Origin: Verrucomicrobiota bacterium
GTDB taxonomy: Bacteria; Verrucomicrobiota; Verrucomicrobiia; Limisphaerales; SIBE01
NCBI GenBank assembly: GCA_021733945.1
Contig: JAIPJX010000019.1
Coordinates: 1 to 48,538 of the forward strand
Length of the DNA: 48,538 nucleotides
Direction of reading: 5' to 3'
Part shown: piece after piece, positions 17,701 to 25,717 of the stretch
Position numbering within the stretch: the first letter of the stretch is position 1
How the letters are laid out: each line of letters begins with the position of its first letter
The notes under the pieces: generated by a model
Databases searched by the model: none
What the model was told of the DNA's origin: nothing
The model's input: the letters and a program-made list of their open reading frames with translations, nothing else
Position numbers and translations under genes: made by a program

Positions 17701-18124
17701 GTTGGTGGAAGGACTGGCGATGCCGCGGGAAGAGGATGAATTCGAATTATCCTATTACAACAGCATGACCACCTGGATCGATATTGATCGGCTGCTGGAA
17801 GTGTTTCGACTGACACGGGCATCGCTCAACGATCCGGAGTCGGTCATCCGGGCCGTTCGATTGATGGCAACCCGGGTGCCCACCTACGTGACGCTCAAGG
17901 ACGTCAAAAAACGTTGGGGCAACGGACAGGAGGACGTGTTCCCGGTGGCGCAATTCGAGAAACTCTGGGGAGACATGAGTGCCCTGCCGGAGATCGACTG
18001 TCGGTTCGCCGTGGTCCCGCGCGCGCGCGGGCAGCAGCTCAAGGATCAGGCGCAGCTCGACGGCTGGGTCCGGGACGGCTCGGCCGCGCACGTCGATTCG
18101 CTCTGCCGCTGGCCCTCAGATTAG
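14795..18124 (+). CDS. Fusion of fucokinase-like GHMP kinase and UDPGP-type sugar-phosphate pyrophosphorylase
   Basis: A 1109-residue cytoplasmic protein in three parts. Residues 1-175 are helical and unassigned. Residues about 178-600 read as a GHMP kinase close to L-fucokinases: [13 protein letters not shown] (about 181-193), [32 protein letters not shown] (about 313-329), [13 protein letters not shown] (about 369-381), [17 protein letters not shown] and [15 protein letters not shown] (about 528-542). Residues about 730-1050 read as a UDPGP-type nucleotidyltransferase: [12 protein letters not shown] with [18 protein letters not shown] and [16 protein letters not shown] (about 921-936). Together this would phosphorylate a free sugar at C1 and activate it with a nucleotide. 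In the known Fkp enzymes the pyrophosphorylase comes first; here the order is reversed. The ATP loop of the kinase departs from the usual GLGSS pattern. The end overlaps the convergent NusG-like gene by nine bases. Confidence 0.78.
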   Translation: MSLNLPELITSADPAVRNQALEALCRTASLEELLDQAEQLEDFRKSSDNLYHRVRALFFLCALHRFHLPGLIPPGSTGRIPFEGYEHLLKRRFEEAITGFRQTCAQSGPTDATSSALAEAYHGLAFQTLADQVRHSVRSVRGNQWMFRIGHPEDHPLRIRRELLVRSGETGLFPVLCEHTPVRMDLSHSAWSDIFFLGMDYPEAAQVLNVSIDLCVHGTGSAPRPPVEAYLRVIDEPVLRLTSVDLEATVDIEDLADVFDFAKDYLGLLKAAVIASGLVPPGIEGSGQDLAHLLARIVAPGHGLEIVSSVNHIPKGSRLAVSTNLLAALTAACMRATHQTRSLTGPLEEEERQTVAVRAILGEWLGGSGGGWQDSGGVWPGIKLIRGVAAGEGDPEHGISRGRLLPRHEILGTERIPAEARASLQNSLVLVHGGMAQNVGPILEMVTEKYLLRSGAEWEARHNATEILGEILDALQSNDIRRLGQATTRNFYGPLQTIIPWATNRYTESLVDALRSEFGDRFWGFWMLGGMSGGGMGFIFAPECRQAAQVRLQELMLQKKRDLEHGLPFAMDPVVYDFSVNESGSSSRLLEGANALLPPGYYALQVPRMLRQDARRLSPARRSEMDRFGSACRERPELDNMVQVLFDRLFPAEHDGAAARSDLTGQLAEHGFDATQHEEIRRDLRSGRIGLAQNRLPTRVEILDVQPGDILDARKPLPEKLRALGIDAIRNQRVAVVSLAAGVGSRWTQGAGTVKALHPFCKFGSRHRTFLEVHLAKSRQTNHLWNGTIPHVFSTSYMTHAPIQAALEREANYGYEGPLILSPGRAVGLRMIPMQRDLRFAWEERPQQLLDVQKQKVRESLQTALMNWAAQAGEATDYTDNQTLQCLHPVGHWYEIPNLLRNGVLARLLEQQPNLSHLLLHNIDTLGADIDPALLGAHIESGACLTYEVIARRIDDRGGGLARVDGRVRLVEGLAMPREEDEFELSYYNSMTTWIDIDRLLEVFRLTRASLNDPESVIRAVRLMATRVPTYVTLKDVKKRWGNGQEDVFPVAQFEKLWGDMSALPEIDCRFAVVPRARGQQLKDQAQLDGWVRDGSAAHVDSLCRWPSD

Positions 18125-18610
18125 TTCCAACTGGGTCGCCTCCACCTTGACGGCGGCGGCCTGCCCGATGAAATCGAGCCTGAGCAGCACCTGACATTGG
18201 CCCTGGCGATTCTGCACGTCGCCTTCGACCCCGCGAAGAGGGCCGGACTTGATCCTGACCCGGCACCCGGGCTGAATGGTGGGTGCCAGCAAAACCTCGA
18301 TCTCCGATTCGGATTCAACCGCCAGAAGAATGTCGTTGAGTTGCTCCTCAAAAACGTCCTGTTCGACCACATCGAGTAGATTGGCGATGTAATCGCTGTA
18401 ATAGACCTTGCGCCGATCCTCCGGAACGAGCCGAAGAAAGACGTACCCCGGGAAAAGTGGTTTTTCAAAGACCACCTTTTTTCCCCGGTATTTCTTCACG
18501 CTGCGATACAGCGGCATGGTCACCGAGAAACCTTCGCGCTGACAGAAATCAGCGAGTTTCTTTTCACACCGGGGACGGGTGTGGGCCACAAACCAGACTA
18601 ACTCGCTCAT
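18116..18610 (-). CDS. NusG-like transcription elongation factor, specialised paralogue (RfaH/UpxY type)
   Basis: A 164-residue protein with a NusG N-terminal domain ([18 protein letters not shown] near residue 6; [18 protein letters not shown] near residue 43) and a C-terminal KOW domain ([20 protein letters not shown]). It should bind RNA polymerase and affect pausing or termination. It lacks the neighbours of the housekeeping nusG (secE, ribosomal protein genes) and has the compact form of NusG paralogues that control long exopolysaccharide operons. It lies head to head with nothing: its 3' end meets the 3' end of the sugar fusion gene. Polysaccharide genes begin 2.2 kb away on the other strand. 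A link to those genes is inference from position only. Confidence 0.78.
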   Translation of the reverse strand: MSELVWFVAHTRPRCEKKLADFCQREGFSVTMPLYRSVKKYRGKKVVFEKPLFPGYVFLRLVPEDRRKVYYSDYIANLLDVVEQDVFEEQLNDILLAVESESEIEVLLAPTIQPGCRVRIKSGPLRGVEGDVQNRQGQCQVLLRLDFIGQAAAVKVEATQLELI

Positions 18611-18800
18611 GACTCAGAAAATGAAACCGTTGAAAAAACCCCGGGACACCGGGTGCGCGCAGAAGCCCAGACAGATCGGTTCAAGCTCGAAAAAGAACCG
18701 GAACCGAACAGCGGATTTTTGGATTTGAACGACCTCAATCGGACCTGAAACCATATCGGCCCAAGGATGACAGAGCACCGCGCCGCGCGCAAGGGGGGAA

Positions 18801-19721
18801 TCAGGACCGGGGATGAAACTGACGGTGCACCTGGCGAAGGCGATCGTTCGCGACGTGGGTGTAGACCTCGGTGGTGCTGATGCTGGCATGTCCGAGCAAT
18901 TCCTGAATGATGCGCAGGTCGGCACCATGTTCCAGCAGGTGCGTCGCGAAACTATGGCGGAGCATGTGCGGGGTCATGTTGCGCGTGATGCCCGAATGCA
19001 GGGCCCGACGCTTGATCCGGCGCCACAGCGTCACGGAGGCAAATCGGGTGCCGCGTTTTGTCAGGAACACATTCGCCGGGGACTTGCGGTTGACCAGCTT
19101 CGGGCGGCCGTGCCCGATATACCTCTCCAGAGCCACAATCGCCTTGCGCCCCACGGGAACCACACGCTCCTTGTCGCCCTTGCCGATCACCGTCACGAAC
19201 CCGGCCTGAAGGTGCAGTTGTTCCAGGCGCACACCACACAGCTCCGCCAACCGAAGACCCGAGGCATACGCCAACTCGAGGACCGCCTGATCACACAGCG
19301 CACTGGCATCCGCCGGCTCCGGCGCCTGCAGCAACTGCGTGATCTCCCCATCGGTCAACGATTTGGGCAATCGTTTCCAGCGCCTGGGTAACGAAAGGTT
19401 CTCCGCCTGGTTCAGGGGCAACAGTTTTTCGGATTCGCAAAACCTGTAAAACGCGCGCAATGCCGCAATCTCCAGATACAGTGTGCTGGTGCTCAGGCGA
19501 CGCACCGATTCTGCTGGTTCCCCATCCACAGCCCGGTGCTGTTCCTCAAGCAGGAACGCCGTCAGATCCGACAGCCCAACCGCCTTCCAGTCGGTCAGTC
19601 CCCTTTTTCCAGACCAGACAATGAACTTGTCGAGCAGTCCCTTGTAGGTCTTCTGGGTTTGTTCCGATTGCCCGCGTTCATTCCGCAGATACTGAACAAA
19701 ATCTTCGACTAACTCATCCAT
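18801..19721 (-). CDS. xerD: Tyrosine recombinase XerC/XerD
   Basis: A 306-residue site-specific recombinase of the Xer type, which resolves chromosome dimers at dif. The N-terminal SAM-like domain is VEDFVQYLRNERGQSEQTQ. The catalytic domain holds all expected residues: Arg in YASGLRLAELCGV, Lys in VIGKGDKERVVPVG, His and Arg in HMLRHSFATHLLEHG, His in LLGHASISTTEVY and the Tyr of VYTHV. Its length and even spacing match XerC/XerD rather than a phage integrase. The ATG at 19721 starts MDELVEDF; a GTG at 19742 would add seven residues. There is a 64-bp gap to purC upstream. No integrated element or attachment sites are visible around it. Whether it is XerC or XerD I cannot decide. Confidence 0.85.
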   Translation of the reverse strand: MDELVEDFVQYLRNERGQSEQTQKTYKGLLDKFIVWSGKRGLTDWKAVGLSDLTAFLLEEQHRAVDGEPAESVRRLSTSTLYLEIAALRAFYRFCESEKLLPLNQAENLSLPRRWKRLPKSLTDGEITQLLQAPEPADASALCDQAVLELAYASGLRLAELCGVRLEQLHLQAGFVTVIGKGDKERVVPVGRKAIVALERYIGHGRPKLVNRKSPANVFLTKRGTRFASVTLWRRIKRRALHSGITRNMTPHMLRHSFATHLLEHGADLRIIQELLGHASISTTEVYTHVANDRLRQVHRQFHPRS

Positions 19722-19785
19722 GACGGTTGTGACAGCGCCCACACCCTTCCTTTCCGGGTCGGATTGTCCGCATCGCCTCGCCAGG

Positions 19786-20676
19786 TCAAAGCGCTTTCCC
19801 GGTCAACAAGCGGTAGGCCTCCAGGTATTTCGCCTGGCTCTTCTCCACCACGTCCGCAGGCAACTCCGGCGCGGGAGGCGTCTTGTCCCAATCCAGCGTC
19901 TCCAGGTAGTCGCGAACAAACTGCTTGTCGTAGCTCGGCTGACCCACCCCGGGCCGATAGCCTTCGGCAGGCCAGAAACGCGATGAATCAGGGGTCAACA
20001 CTTCATCGATCAATACCAATTCGTCTCCAATCAGACCGAATTCAAACTTGGTGTCCGCGATGATGATTCCCTTCTGCCGGGCATAATCCCGCGCACTGGA
20101 ATAGAGCTGGAGACTCAGAGCCCGGCATTTTTCCGCTATCTCAGCCCCAACGATCCGCGAAGCCGCAGCAAAATCGATGTTCAGATCGTGGCCCGTCTCC
20201 GCCTTGGTTGCCGGCGTGAAGATGGGTTCTGGCAATTCAGAGGACTCCAATAATCCGTCCGGCAACGCTATCCCGCAGACCGTCTTGCTGGCCTTGTATT
20301 CCTTCCATCCGGATCCAGCCAGGTAACCCCTCACAACACATTCAATGGCAAGTGGTTGCGCCTTATTCACGATCATGCTCGAGCGCCCCAGTGTCTCGGC
20401 ATACGGCGCCAGCACCTTGGGCAGGGGATCGTCCGGTCCGGCCAACCGGTGATTCGCGACAATCGATTCAGATCGATCGAACCAAAAATGCGAGATCTGG
20501 GTCAATACTTCACCCTTGCGCGGAATCCCGTTGGGCATGATGCAGTCAAAGGCCGAGATCCGGTCCGTCGCGACAAATAGAAATGAGTCGCCCAGATCGA
20601 ACACCTCCCGGACCTTGCCTGATTTGACTTTCCGGATCCCTGGCAGGTCAACCTTCAACAGCGGCTCATGCAACAT
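19786..20676 (-). CDS. purC: Phosphoribosylaminoimidazole-succinocarboxamide synthase (SAICAR synthetase)
   Basis: A 296-residue enzyme of purine synthesis that joins aspartate to CAIR using ATP. Motifs: SGKVREVFDLGDSFLFVATD (residues about 20-39), SAFDCIMPNGIPRKGEVL, ECVVRGYLAGSGWKEY (the family signature), IIADTKFEFGL and IDEVLTPDSSRFWP. The length and the C-terminal extension are those of the longer PurC form found in many bacteria and yeast. The ATG at 20676 is chosen because homologous text begins there; a TTG nine codons upstream is possible. The partner enzyme PurB is encoded far away at 45028. Two palindromes stand in the divergent region before it. Confidence 0.93.
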   Translation of the reverse strand: MLHEPLLKVDLPGIRKVKSGKVREVFDLGDSFLFVATDRISAFDCIMPNGIPRKGEVLTQISHFWFDRSESIVANHRLAGPDDPLPKVLAPYAETLGRSSMIVNKAQPLAIECVVRGYLAGSGWKEYKASKTVCGIALPDGLLESSELPEPIFTPATKAETGHDLNIDFAAASRIVGAEIAEKCRALSLQLYSSARDYARQKGIIIADTKFEFGLIGDELVLIDEVLTPDSSRFWPAEGYRPGVGQPSYDKQFVRDYLETLDWDKTPPAPELPADVVEKSQAKYLEAYRLLTGKAL

Positions 20677-20702
20677 CCGCCCATCATGTCGAAGACAGAT
20701 CA

Positions 20703-20756
20703 AAAATCAAAATTGATTTTCGGATTGTTCAGGACGATCCGGGACCGTGGTCCCGG
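20703..20756. promoter_or_regulatory. Two palindromes between divergent purC and the epimerase gene
   Basis: AAAATCAA-AA-TTGATTTT at 20703-20720 and CCGGGACC-GT-GGTCCCGG at 20739-20756, both with perfect 8-bp arms and 2-bp centres. They lie in the 166-bp region between the two start codons. Such short-centred palindromes suit dimeric repressor sites or RNA hairpins; which it is cannot be told from the sequence. Confidence 0.4.
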
Positions 20757-20842
20757 TGCCCACTCAGATAATTGCCCCCCCCTCCCGGGCCAGCCCCGCT
20801 TTTTCATTCCATTATCCCGCCTCTCTGCTACCATCCACCTCA

Positions 20843-21799
20843 ATGAAGTTTTTGGTGACAGGCGGTGCCGGGTTTATCGGTTCGCATGTGTGTGAACGGC
20901 TCCTGAACGAAGGTCACTCGGTCCACGTACTCGATGACCTGAACCCCTTTTATGACCCAGCCATCAAACGCCGGAACCTGAAGTCCCTGGAATCTTTCGG
21001 AGCCCGTTTTCAATTCATCCAGGGTGATCTGGCCAATCGATCGGACGTCGATGCGGCGGTGCAGGGACACGGTCTTGATCAGGTCATCCATCTGGCGGCA
21101 CGGGCCGGAGTCCGTCCCAGCCTGGAACAACCCGCCCTCTACCAGCGCGTCAATGTCGAAGGCACGGTCAACCTGTTGGAAGCCGCCCACCAGGCGGGCA
21201 TTCGAAAACTCACTCTGGCCTCCTCCTCCTCGGTCTACGGCGTGAACGCAAAGGTTCCCTTCTCCGAGATCGATCCGATCTTCAATGCCATCTCGCCCTA
21301 CGCCGCCAGCAAACTCGCCTGCGAAGCGCTCGGGCACGTCTACCATCACCTATACGGAATGGACATCGCCATGCTGCGCCTGTTCACCGTTTACGGCCCC
21401 CGCCAAAGGCCGGATCTGGCGATCCACAAGTTTGCCCGGCTGATCGATCGGGACGAGCCGATTCCTGTCTTCGGAGACGGCTCCACCGCCCGGGATTACA
21501 CCTACGTTTCGGACACTGTGGACGGGATCATCGCCTGCACCCGTCAGGAATTTGGCTTTGAAGTCTTCAACCTGGGCGAATCCGAAACCGTTCCCCTCTC
21601 CCGCCTGATCGAGCTTCTGGAAACGGCCCTCGGCAAAAAAGCCGTGATCAACCGTCAACCAAATCAACCGGGTGACGTCCCGCTGACCTACGCGGACATC
21701 TCCAAGGCCCGCGAGAGGCTCAACTACCGTCCCTCGGTGACCATTGACCGGGGAATCCCCCTGTTCGTCGACTGGTTCCGCCAGGCGACCAACGCATGA
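20843..21799 (+). CDS. NAD-dependent nucleotide-sugar epimerase (UDP-glucuronate 4-epimerase-like)
   Basis: A 318-residue extended short-chain dehydrogenase. It opens with the NAD loop VTGGAGFIGSHVCERLL (residues 5-21). VLDDLNPFYDPAIKRRNLK is very typical of UDP-glucuronate 4-epimerases. The catalytic serine set is SSSSVYG and the Tyr-Lys pair is in SPYAASKLACE. LFTVYGPRQRPDLAIHKF and VFGDGSTARDYTYVSD are further family blocks. It would invert C4 of a UDP-sugar such as UDP-glucuronate to feed surface polysaccharide. The ATG at 20843 is used although the frame is open upstream. The glycosyltransferase and flippase genes at 23116-25616 on the same strand support a capsule or exopolysaccharide role. 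Confidence 0.87.
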   Translation: MKFLVTGGAGFIGSHVCERLLNEGHSVHVLDDLNPFYDPAIKRRNLKSLESFGARFQFIQGDLANRSDVDAAVQGHGLDQVIHLAARAGVRPSLEQPALYQRVNVEGTVNLLEAAHQAGIRKLTLASSSSVYGVNAKVPFSEIDPIFNAISPYAASKLACEALGHVYHHLYGMDIAMLRLFTVYGPRQRPDLAIHKFARLIDRDEPIPVFGDGSTARDYTYVSDTVDGIIACTRQEFGFEVFNLGESETVPLSRLIELLETALGKKAVINRQPNQPGDVPLTYADISKARERLNYRPSVTIDRGIPLFVDWFRQATNA

Positions 21800-21890
21800 C
21801 CGTCTCTTTCAACGACCTCGCTCACGTTCCAGCATTGCGAGGACCCTCGACACCACGTTTCGGGCAGGGTAGGCTGCGCCAAGAATCCGA

Positions 21891-23027
21891 ATGAAATCCA
21901 GTCAGTCCCTACTCCGAGAGCTCATCGCCATCCCGAGCGTGAACCCCGCATTCCTGCCGCGCAACGATCGGCGGGCAGGCGAAAAAGACATGGGCGACTA
22001 CCTCGCCGCCCTGGGTGCCACCAGTGGATTGGACGTCGAACTTCAAAAGGTCGCTCCCAGGCGCTACAACGTACTCCTGCGGTTTCACCCCGGCGGGCAC
22101 CCTCCAGACACCGTCATCCTGGCTCCCCATCTCGACACCGTCGGGGAAGTCACCATGCCGGATTCGATGTTCGACCCCGTCAAAAAAGGCGGAGCCATCC
22201 ACGGCCGCGGTGCCTGCGACACCAAGGGCTGCGTGGCGGCCATGGCGACTGCCCTGATGACTCTTGCGAAGGGAAAATCCCGTCCGAAACAGACCCAGAT
22301 CATCTTCGCCGGGTTGATCGACGAAGAAAACGCCCAGCTCGGATCCCGCGCTCTGGCAGCCAGCGGCCTCCGCGCAGGACTGGCCGTTGTCGGCGAGCCC
22401 ACCCGCCTCAAGGTGGTCACGGCACACAAGGGCGACCTGTGGCTCCAACTCGAAACGGTTGGCAAAATGGCCCATGGCTCACGCCCCGACCTTGGTCGCA
22501 ACGCCGTGCATGCGATGGCCAGGATCGTGGACCTTCTGGAAACCCAATACGCCGAACTGCTGCGCGGACGCAACCATCCGCTCCTGGGAAACCCAACGGT
22601 CAACGTCGGCACCATCTGCGGAGGCACCCAACCCAACATCGTTCCCGCCCGTTGCTCGATCAGCATCGACCGCCGCACGGTTCCAGGAGAAACCGAGCGG
22701 AGCGTGAAGGCTGAGATTCGCGCACTTCTCCGGCAGGCAGGCCTTTCGGCCGAGTTTTCCAACATTCGCACCGCGTTCTGCAGCGCCCTGGAGACCGACC
22801 CCGCGCTGCCGTCGGTGAAGGGGTTCCTGCAATCGATGGGGCAGAAACGCGGGTCTGGAGTCGATTTCTTCTGCGATGCCGCCGTGCTTGCCAGTGTCGG
22901 CATTCCAAGCATCGTCTTCGGCCCCGGCGACATCGCCCAGGCACACACTGCCGACGAATGGATCGCCACCGAATCCCTCGATCAGGGCACCCGGATGTTA
23001 ACCCGGTATCTCCAATCCCTGCCATGA
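21891..23027 (+). CDS. M20-family metallopeptidase/deacylase (ArgE/DapE-like)
   Basis: A 378-residue di-zinc amidohydrolase. Metal ligands and catalytic residues are visible: LAPHLDTVGEV (His, Asp), GRGACDTKGCVAAM (bridging Asp), LIDEENAQLGS (general-base Glu and ligand Glu), VVGEPTRLKV and the last His in DIAQAHTADEW. The small dimerisation domain is the middle part, about residues 180-290 (GKMAHGSRPDLGRNAVHAM). Family members remove acyl groups from acetylornithine or succinyl-diaminopimelate, or cleave dipeptides. The substrate cannot be fixed. It sits between the epimerase and the GT4 gene on the same strand, so an acyl-amino-sugar or acyl-amino-acid role is possible, but no adjacent arginine or lysine genes help. 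Confidence 0.85.
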   Translation: MKSSQSLLRELIAIPSVNPAFLPRNDRRAGEKDMGDYLAALGATSGLDVELQKVAPRRYNVLLRFHPGGHPPDTVILAPHLDTVGEVTMPDSMFDPVKKGGAIHGRGACDTKGCVAAMATALMTLAKGKSRPKQTQIIFAGLIDEENAQLGSRALAASGLRAGLAVVGEPTRLKVVTAHKGDLWLQLETVGKMAHGSRPDLGRNAVHAMARIVDLLETQYAELLRGRNHPLLGNPTVNVGTICGGTQPNIVPARCSISIDRRTVPGETERSVKAEIRALLRQAGLSAEFSNIRTAFCSALETDPALPSVKGFLQSMGQKRGSGVDFFCDAAVLASVGIPSIVFGPGDIAQAHTADEWIATESLDQGTRMLTRYLQSLP

Positions 23028-23115
23028 CCGGGGGTGCCCAACCGCACTTTCGTCACGTTCCAAAACGCCGGCATCGAACTCCCGGAGACCGGCCCCAACC
23101 CCGAGCGGCGCTCCA

Positions 23116-24354
23116 ATGAGAATCGCCTTCCTGACCCACGAACCCTTTTTCCCGCCTTCCGGCGGAGGATCGGCCGAGGCGGTTTACCTCGTTCGGGAAC
23201 TCGTTCGCCGTTCGCATGAGGTCCATCTGTTCTGTCCCGCCATCGAGGATCCGACCGGGACCGCTCATGATTTCCGAGTGCACCTGCACGAGTTCAAAGC
23301 CTGGACCATGGGCAGGTATGCCCGGTTGCGAAATCTCAAATACATTCTCTACCCCTTTTTTTTAGCCGGCCTCGTTGAAAAAATCGCCCGGACTCATCGG
23401 TTTGATCTGGTGCTCTCCCAGCACGCAATCTCCGCAGTGGCCGCCGGACGCCTCCGAAGAACTCTCGGGATCCCGGTGGTGATGAACTTCCTGGACTACC
23501 TCACGGCGTTTATGGAGACATGGCCGCCCTATCTCGCACCACCGGCCCTGCTGGGCCTGCTCAAACGGTTCGAACTTTCCCTGCCCAGGCGGTATTCGGC
23601 CGACGCCATCCTCACGGTTTCGGATACTTTGGCGGATCTGTTCCGCAAAACCGGGTTCCCATCGGAGCGTATCCTGCCAATCCACTACGGCTTTGACGCC
23701 AGCCTGTTCCCGTTTGTCCAACCTCCCGATCCGGCGACGGAAGCCAGGGCGCCGGTGGTGGTGATGCACGGTTCGCTGGACCACCATCACGTGGGCCCGA
23801 TCGCCTCCGGGGCCATCGCACGCGTCTCCCGAACCCGACCGGACACGATCTTCCGCTTTGTCGGCCAGCGCACAGGCCCGCTGGACGCCTGCCTGCGCTC
23901 CATAAGGACGAGGGCCCCCGCCGCACGCATCGAAACCACCGGGTTTGTGCCCTACCCGGAGGTGCACCAACATCTGAGGGATGCCACGGTGGGAATCGTG
24001 CCGTACGAGGAATCAACGGGCACACACTGCGCTTTCGTGGCCAAAACCGTCGAATACCTGGCCCTGGGCCTTCCGGTGGTGAGCACTCCCCTGGACAACC
24101 TGAAACGGTATTTTCACAATGAACCCATGATCCGCTTCTCGGATTTCTCAGAGGCCGGTTTCGCCGACGGAATTCTTTCCTGGATCAACGATCAGGAATC
24201 AGTCCGCCCGCGTTTTGCCAGACAGGCCAGTGACCGGGTACGCTCCAGTCTCGACTGGCCGGTTCTCTGCCGGAGAGCTGTCGATTTCATAGAAGCCACC
24301 GCCGCCTCAACCACAACCCGTTCCACCCATCCCGGCCGACCGCCCAAATCATGA
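23116..24354 (+). CDS. Glycosyltransferase family 4
   Basis: A 412-residue GT-B enzyme. The N-terminal domain opens with RIAFLTHEPFFPPSGGGSAE, which has the glycine-rich acceptor loop of GT4 enzymes. The C-terminal domain carries VVVMHGSLDHHHVG, FRFVGQR, ETTGFVPYPEVHQHL and the donor-binding region GIVPYEESTGTHCAFVAK, with KTVEYLALGLPVVSTPL holding the conserved glutamate. It should add a sugar from a nucleotide donor to a growing glycan at the inner membrane face. Its last four bases overlap the flippase start (ATGA, 24351-24354), tying it to export of the same glycan. Confidence 0.86.
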   Translation: MRIAFLTHEPFFPPSGGGSAEAVYLVRELVRRSHEVHLFCPAIEDPTGTAHDFRVHLHEFKAWTMGRYARLRNLKYILYPFFLAGLVEKIARTHRFDLVLSQHAISAVAAGRLRRTLGIPVVMNFLDYLTAFMETWPPYLAPPALLGLLKRFELSLPRRYSADAILTVSDTLADLFRKTGFPSERILPIHYGFDASLFPFVQPPDPATEARAPVVVMHGSLDHHHVGPIASGAIARVSRTRPDTIFRFVGQRTGPLDACLRSIRTRAPAARIETTGFVPYPEVHQHLRDATVGIVPYEESTGTHCAFVAKTVEYLALGLPVVSTPLDNLKRYFHNEPMIRFSDFSEAGFADGILSWINDQESVRPRFARQASDRVRSSLDWPVLCRRAVDFIEATAASTTTRSTHPGRPPKS

Positions 24355-25616
24355 ATACTTCCTCCGGTCGGTCCACTTTCTTCAAACAGAGCAGCTGGAT
24401 GATGCTCGCCGTGACGACAAGCGGGGTTTTCATGTGGGCGGTCCATGTTCCGGCAATGCGCAAAATGCCCGGCACCGAATACGCCATGTTTGCGGCCCTT
24501 CTCCAGGTTCTCAACCTGATGATGATTCCCGCCGTGGCGTTGCAGACCGTTTTCGCAAAACAGACGGCAGGCGCGCTCGACCCCGATCAGAAACGCCAGC
24601 TTCGCGGCAGTGTACGCGGGCTGATCTCGGCCACCTCGATCCTCTGGGCAATCGGATTCTGCGGGATCTACCTTCTCCGCAACCAGATCCTGCCATCGCT
24701 CAAAATCACCAACCCGGCCGCGCTCTGGATCACGGTGCTGACCTGCCTCCCCATGCTCTGGCTCCCCATCCTCGAGGGCGTACTGCAGGGCAACCAGAAC
24801 TTCCTCTGGCTCGGATGCACCAACCTCACGAAAGGCTTCGGCCGATTTGCGGCAATCCTCGTCACCGTCGTCGTGCTCGGAGGATTCGCCACCGCCGGAG
24901 TCAGCGCCGTGTTTATCGGCACTCTGATTGCTTCCGTGATTGCGCTCTGGCAAAGCAGGGATTGCTGGACCGGCCCGTCCGATCCGATCAGGTGGAAACC
25001 CTGGCTCGGGCATGTGCTCCCGCTGACTCTCGGGCTGGGTGCCTCCCAGTTCATGTTCGCCGCAGACATGATTTTTGTGCAGAACGTCTTCGACGATGGC
25101 AGGGCACCCTACGCGGCCGCGGGAACCATTGCCCGGGGCATCGTAGCGTTCACCGGACCGCTGGCGATGGTCATGTTCCCCAAGATCGTACGCAGCGCGG
25201 CGCGATCGGAAAGCACCAATCTTCTCAAACAAGCCCTGGTCGCGACCGCCGTCCTGGGTGCCGGTGCCGCTCTCGGTTGCACCCTGTTCCCCAGGCTGCC
25301 GTTCATCCTGCTCAAACCAGAATTCCTCCCCATAGCACCGCTTCTCCCCTGGTTCGCCTGGTGCATGTGGCCACTCACCCTTTCGAATATTCTGGTCAGC
25401 AACCTTCTGGCGAGATCCCGGTTCGGCGTGGTTCCCTGGCTGGTGGTCATCGCCCTGGCCTACGGAGTGACCCTGCTGCTGCTGCGAGGTTCCTTCGGTC
25501 AAACCGCCGAAAGCCTGCCTGAACTCAAAAAGGTGGTTCAGATCCTGGGAGGATTCAACCTGCTGACCCTGCTGGTCTGCCTCGGGTTTACCCGGCGAAC
25601 CACCGGATCGGATTAA
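24351..25616 (+). CDS. Polysaccharide flippase (Wzx/MATE-like, oligosaccharidyl-lipid flippase superfamily)
   Basis: A 421-residue membrane protein with about twelve hydrophobic segments spread evenly and short loops, the pattern of MOP-superfamily flippases. Its N-terminus (FFKQSSWMMLAVTTSGVFMW) and the later PMLWLPILEGVLQGNQNF fit this group, in which the latter region marks the repeat boundary. It would move lipid-linked sugar units across the inner membrane. It is translationally coupled to the GT4 gene. The next gene is convergent (GT2 at 25718-26542). Assignment is by topology and context; no single residue proves the substrate. Confidence 0.78.
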   Translation: MNTSSGRSTFFKQSSWMMLAVTTSGVFMWAVHVPAMRKMPGTEYAMFAALLQVLNLMMIPAVALQTVFAKQTAGALDPDQKRQLRGSVRGLISATSILWAIGFCGIYLLRNQILPSLKITNPAALWITVLTCLPMLWLPILEGVLQGNQNFLWLGCTNLTKGFGRFAAILVTVVVLGGFATAGVSAVFIGTLIASVIALWQSRDCWTGPSDPIRWKPWLGHVLPLTLGLGASQFMFAADMIFVQNVFDDGRAPYAAAGTIARGIVAFTGPLAMVMFPKIVRSAARSESTNLLKQALVATAVLGAGAALGCTLFPRLPFILLKPEFLPIAPLLPWFAWCMWPLTLSNILVSNLLARSRFGVVPWLVVIALAYGVTLLLLRGSFGQTAESLPELKKVVQILGGFNLLTLLVCLGFTRRTTGSD

Positions 25617-25717
25617 CCCTTGAGGATCGCGTTCCGCCACCCGCGACCGTTCCTCCCCAGCCCCGGTGTTTGCCAGCCATCTCCACCACTGGCAACCCGA
25701 AGCAATCCACCCGGCAA

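Noticed and set aside
18801-19721. The tyrosine recombinase as integrase of a mobile island
   Set aside because: It has the length and motifs of XerC/XerD, lies among housekeeping genes, and no attachment repeats, tRNA or phage genes are nearby.
24192-25640. A 482-residue hydrophilic open frame antisense to the flippase
   Set aside because: Mirror of hydrophobic codons gives Glu/Gly/Arg/His-rich text; typical shadow.
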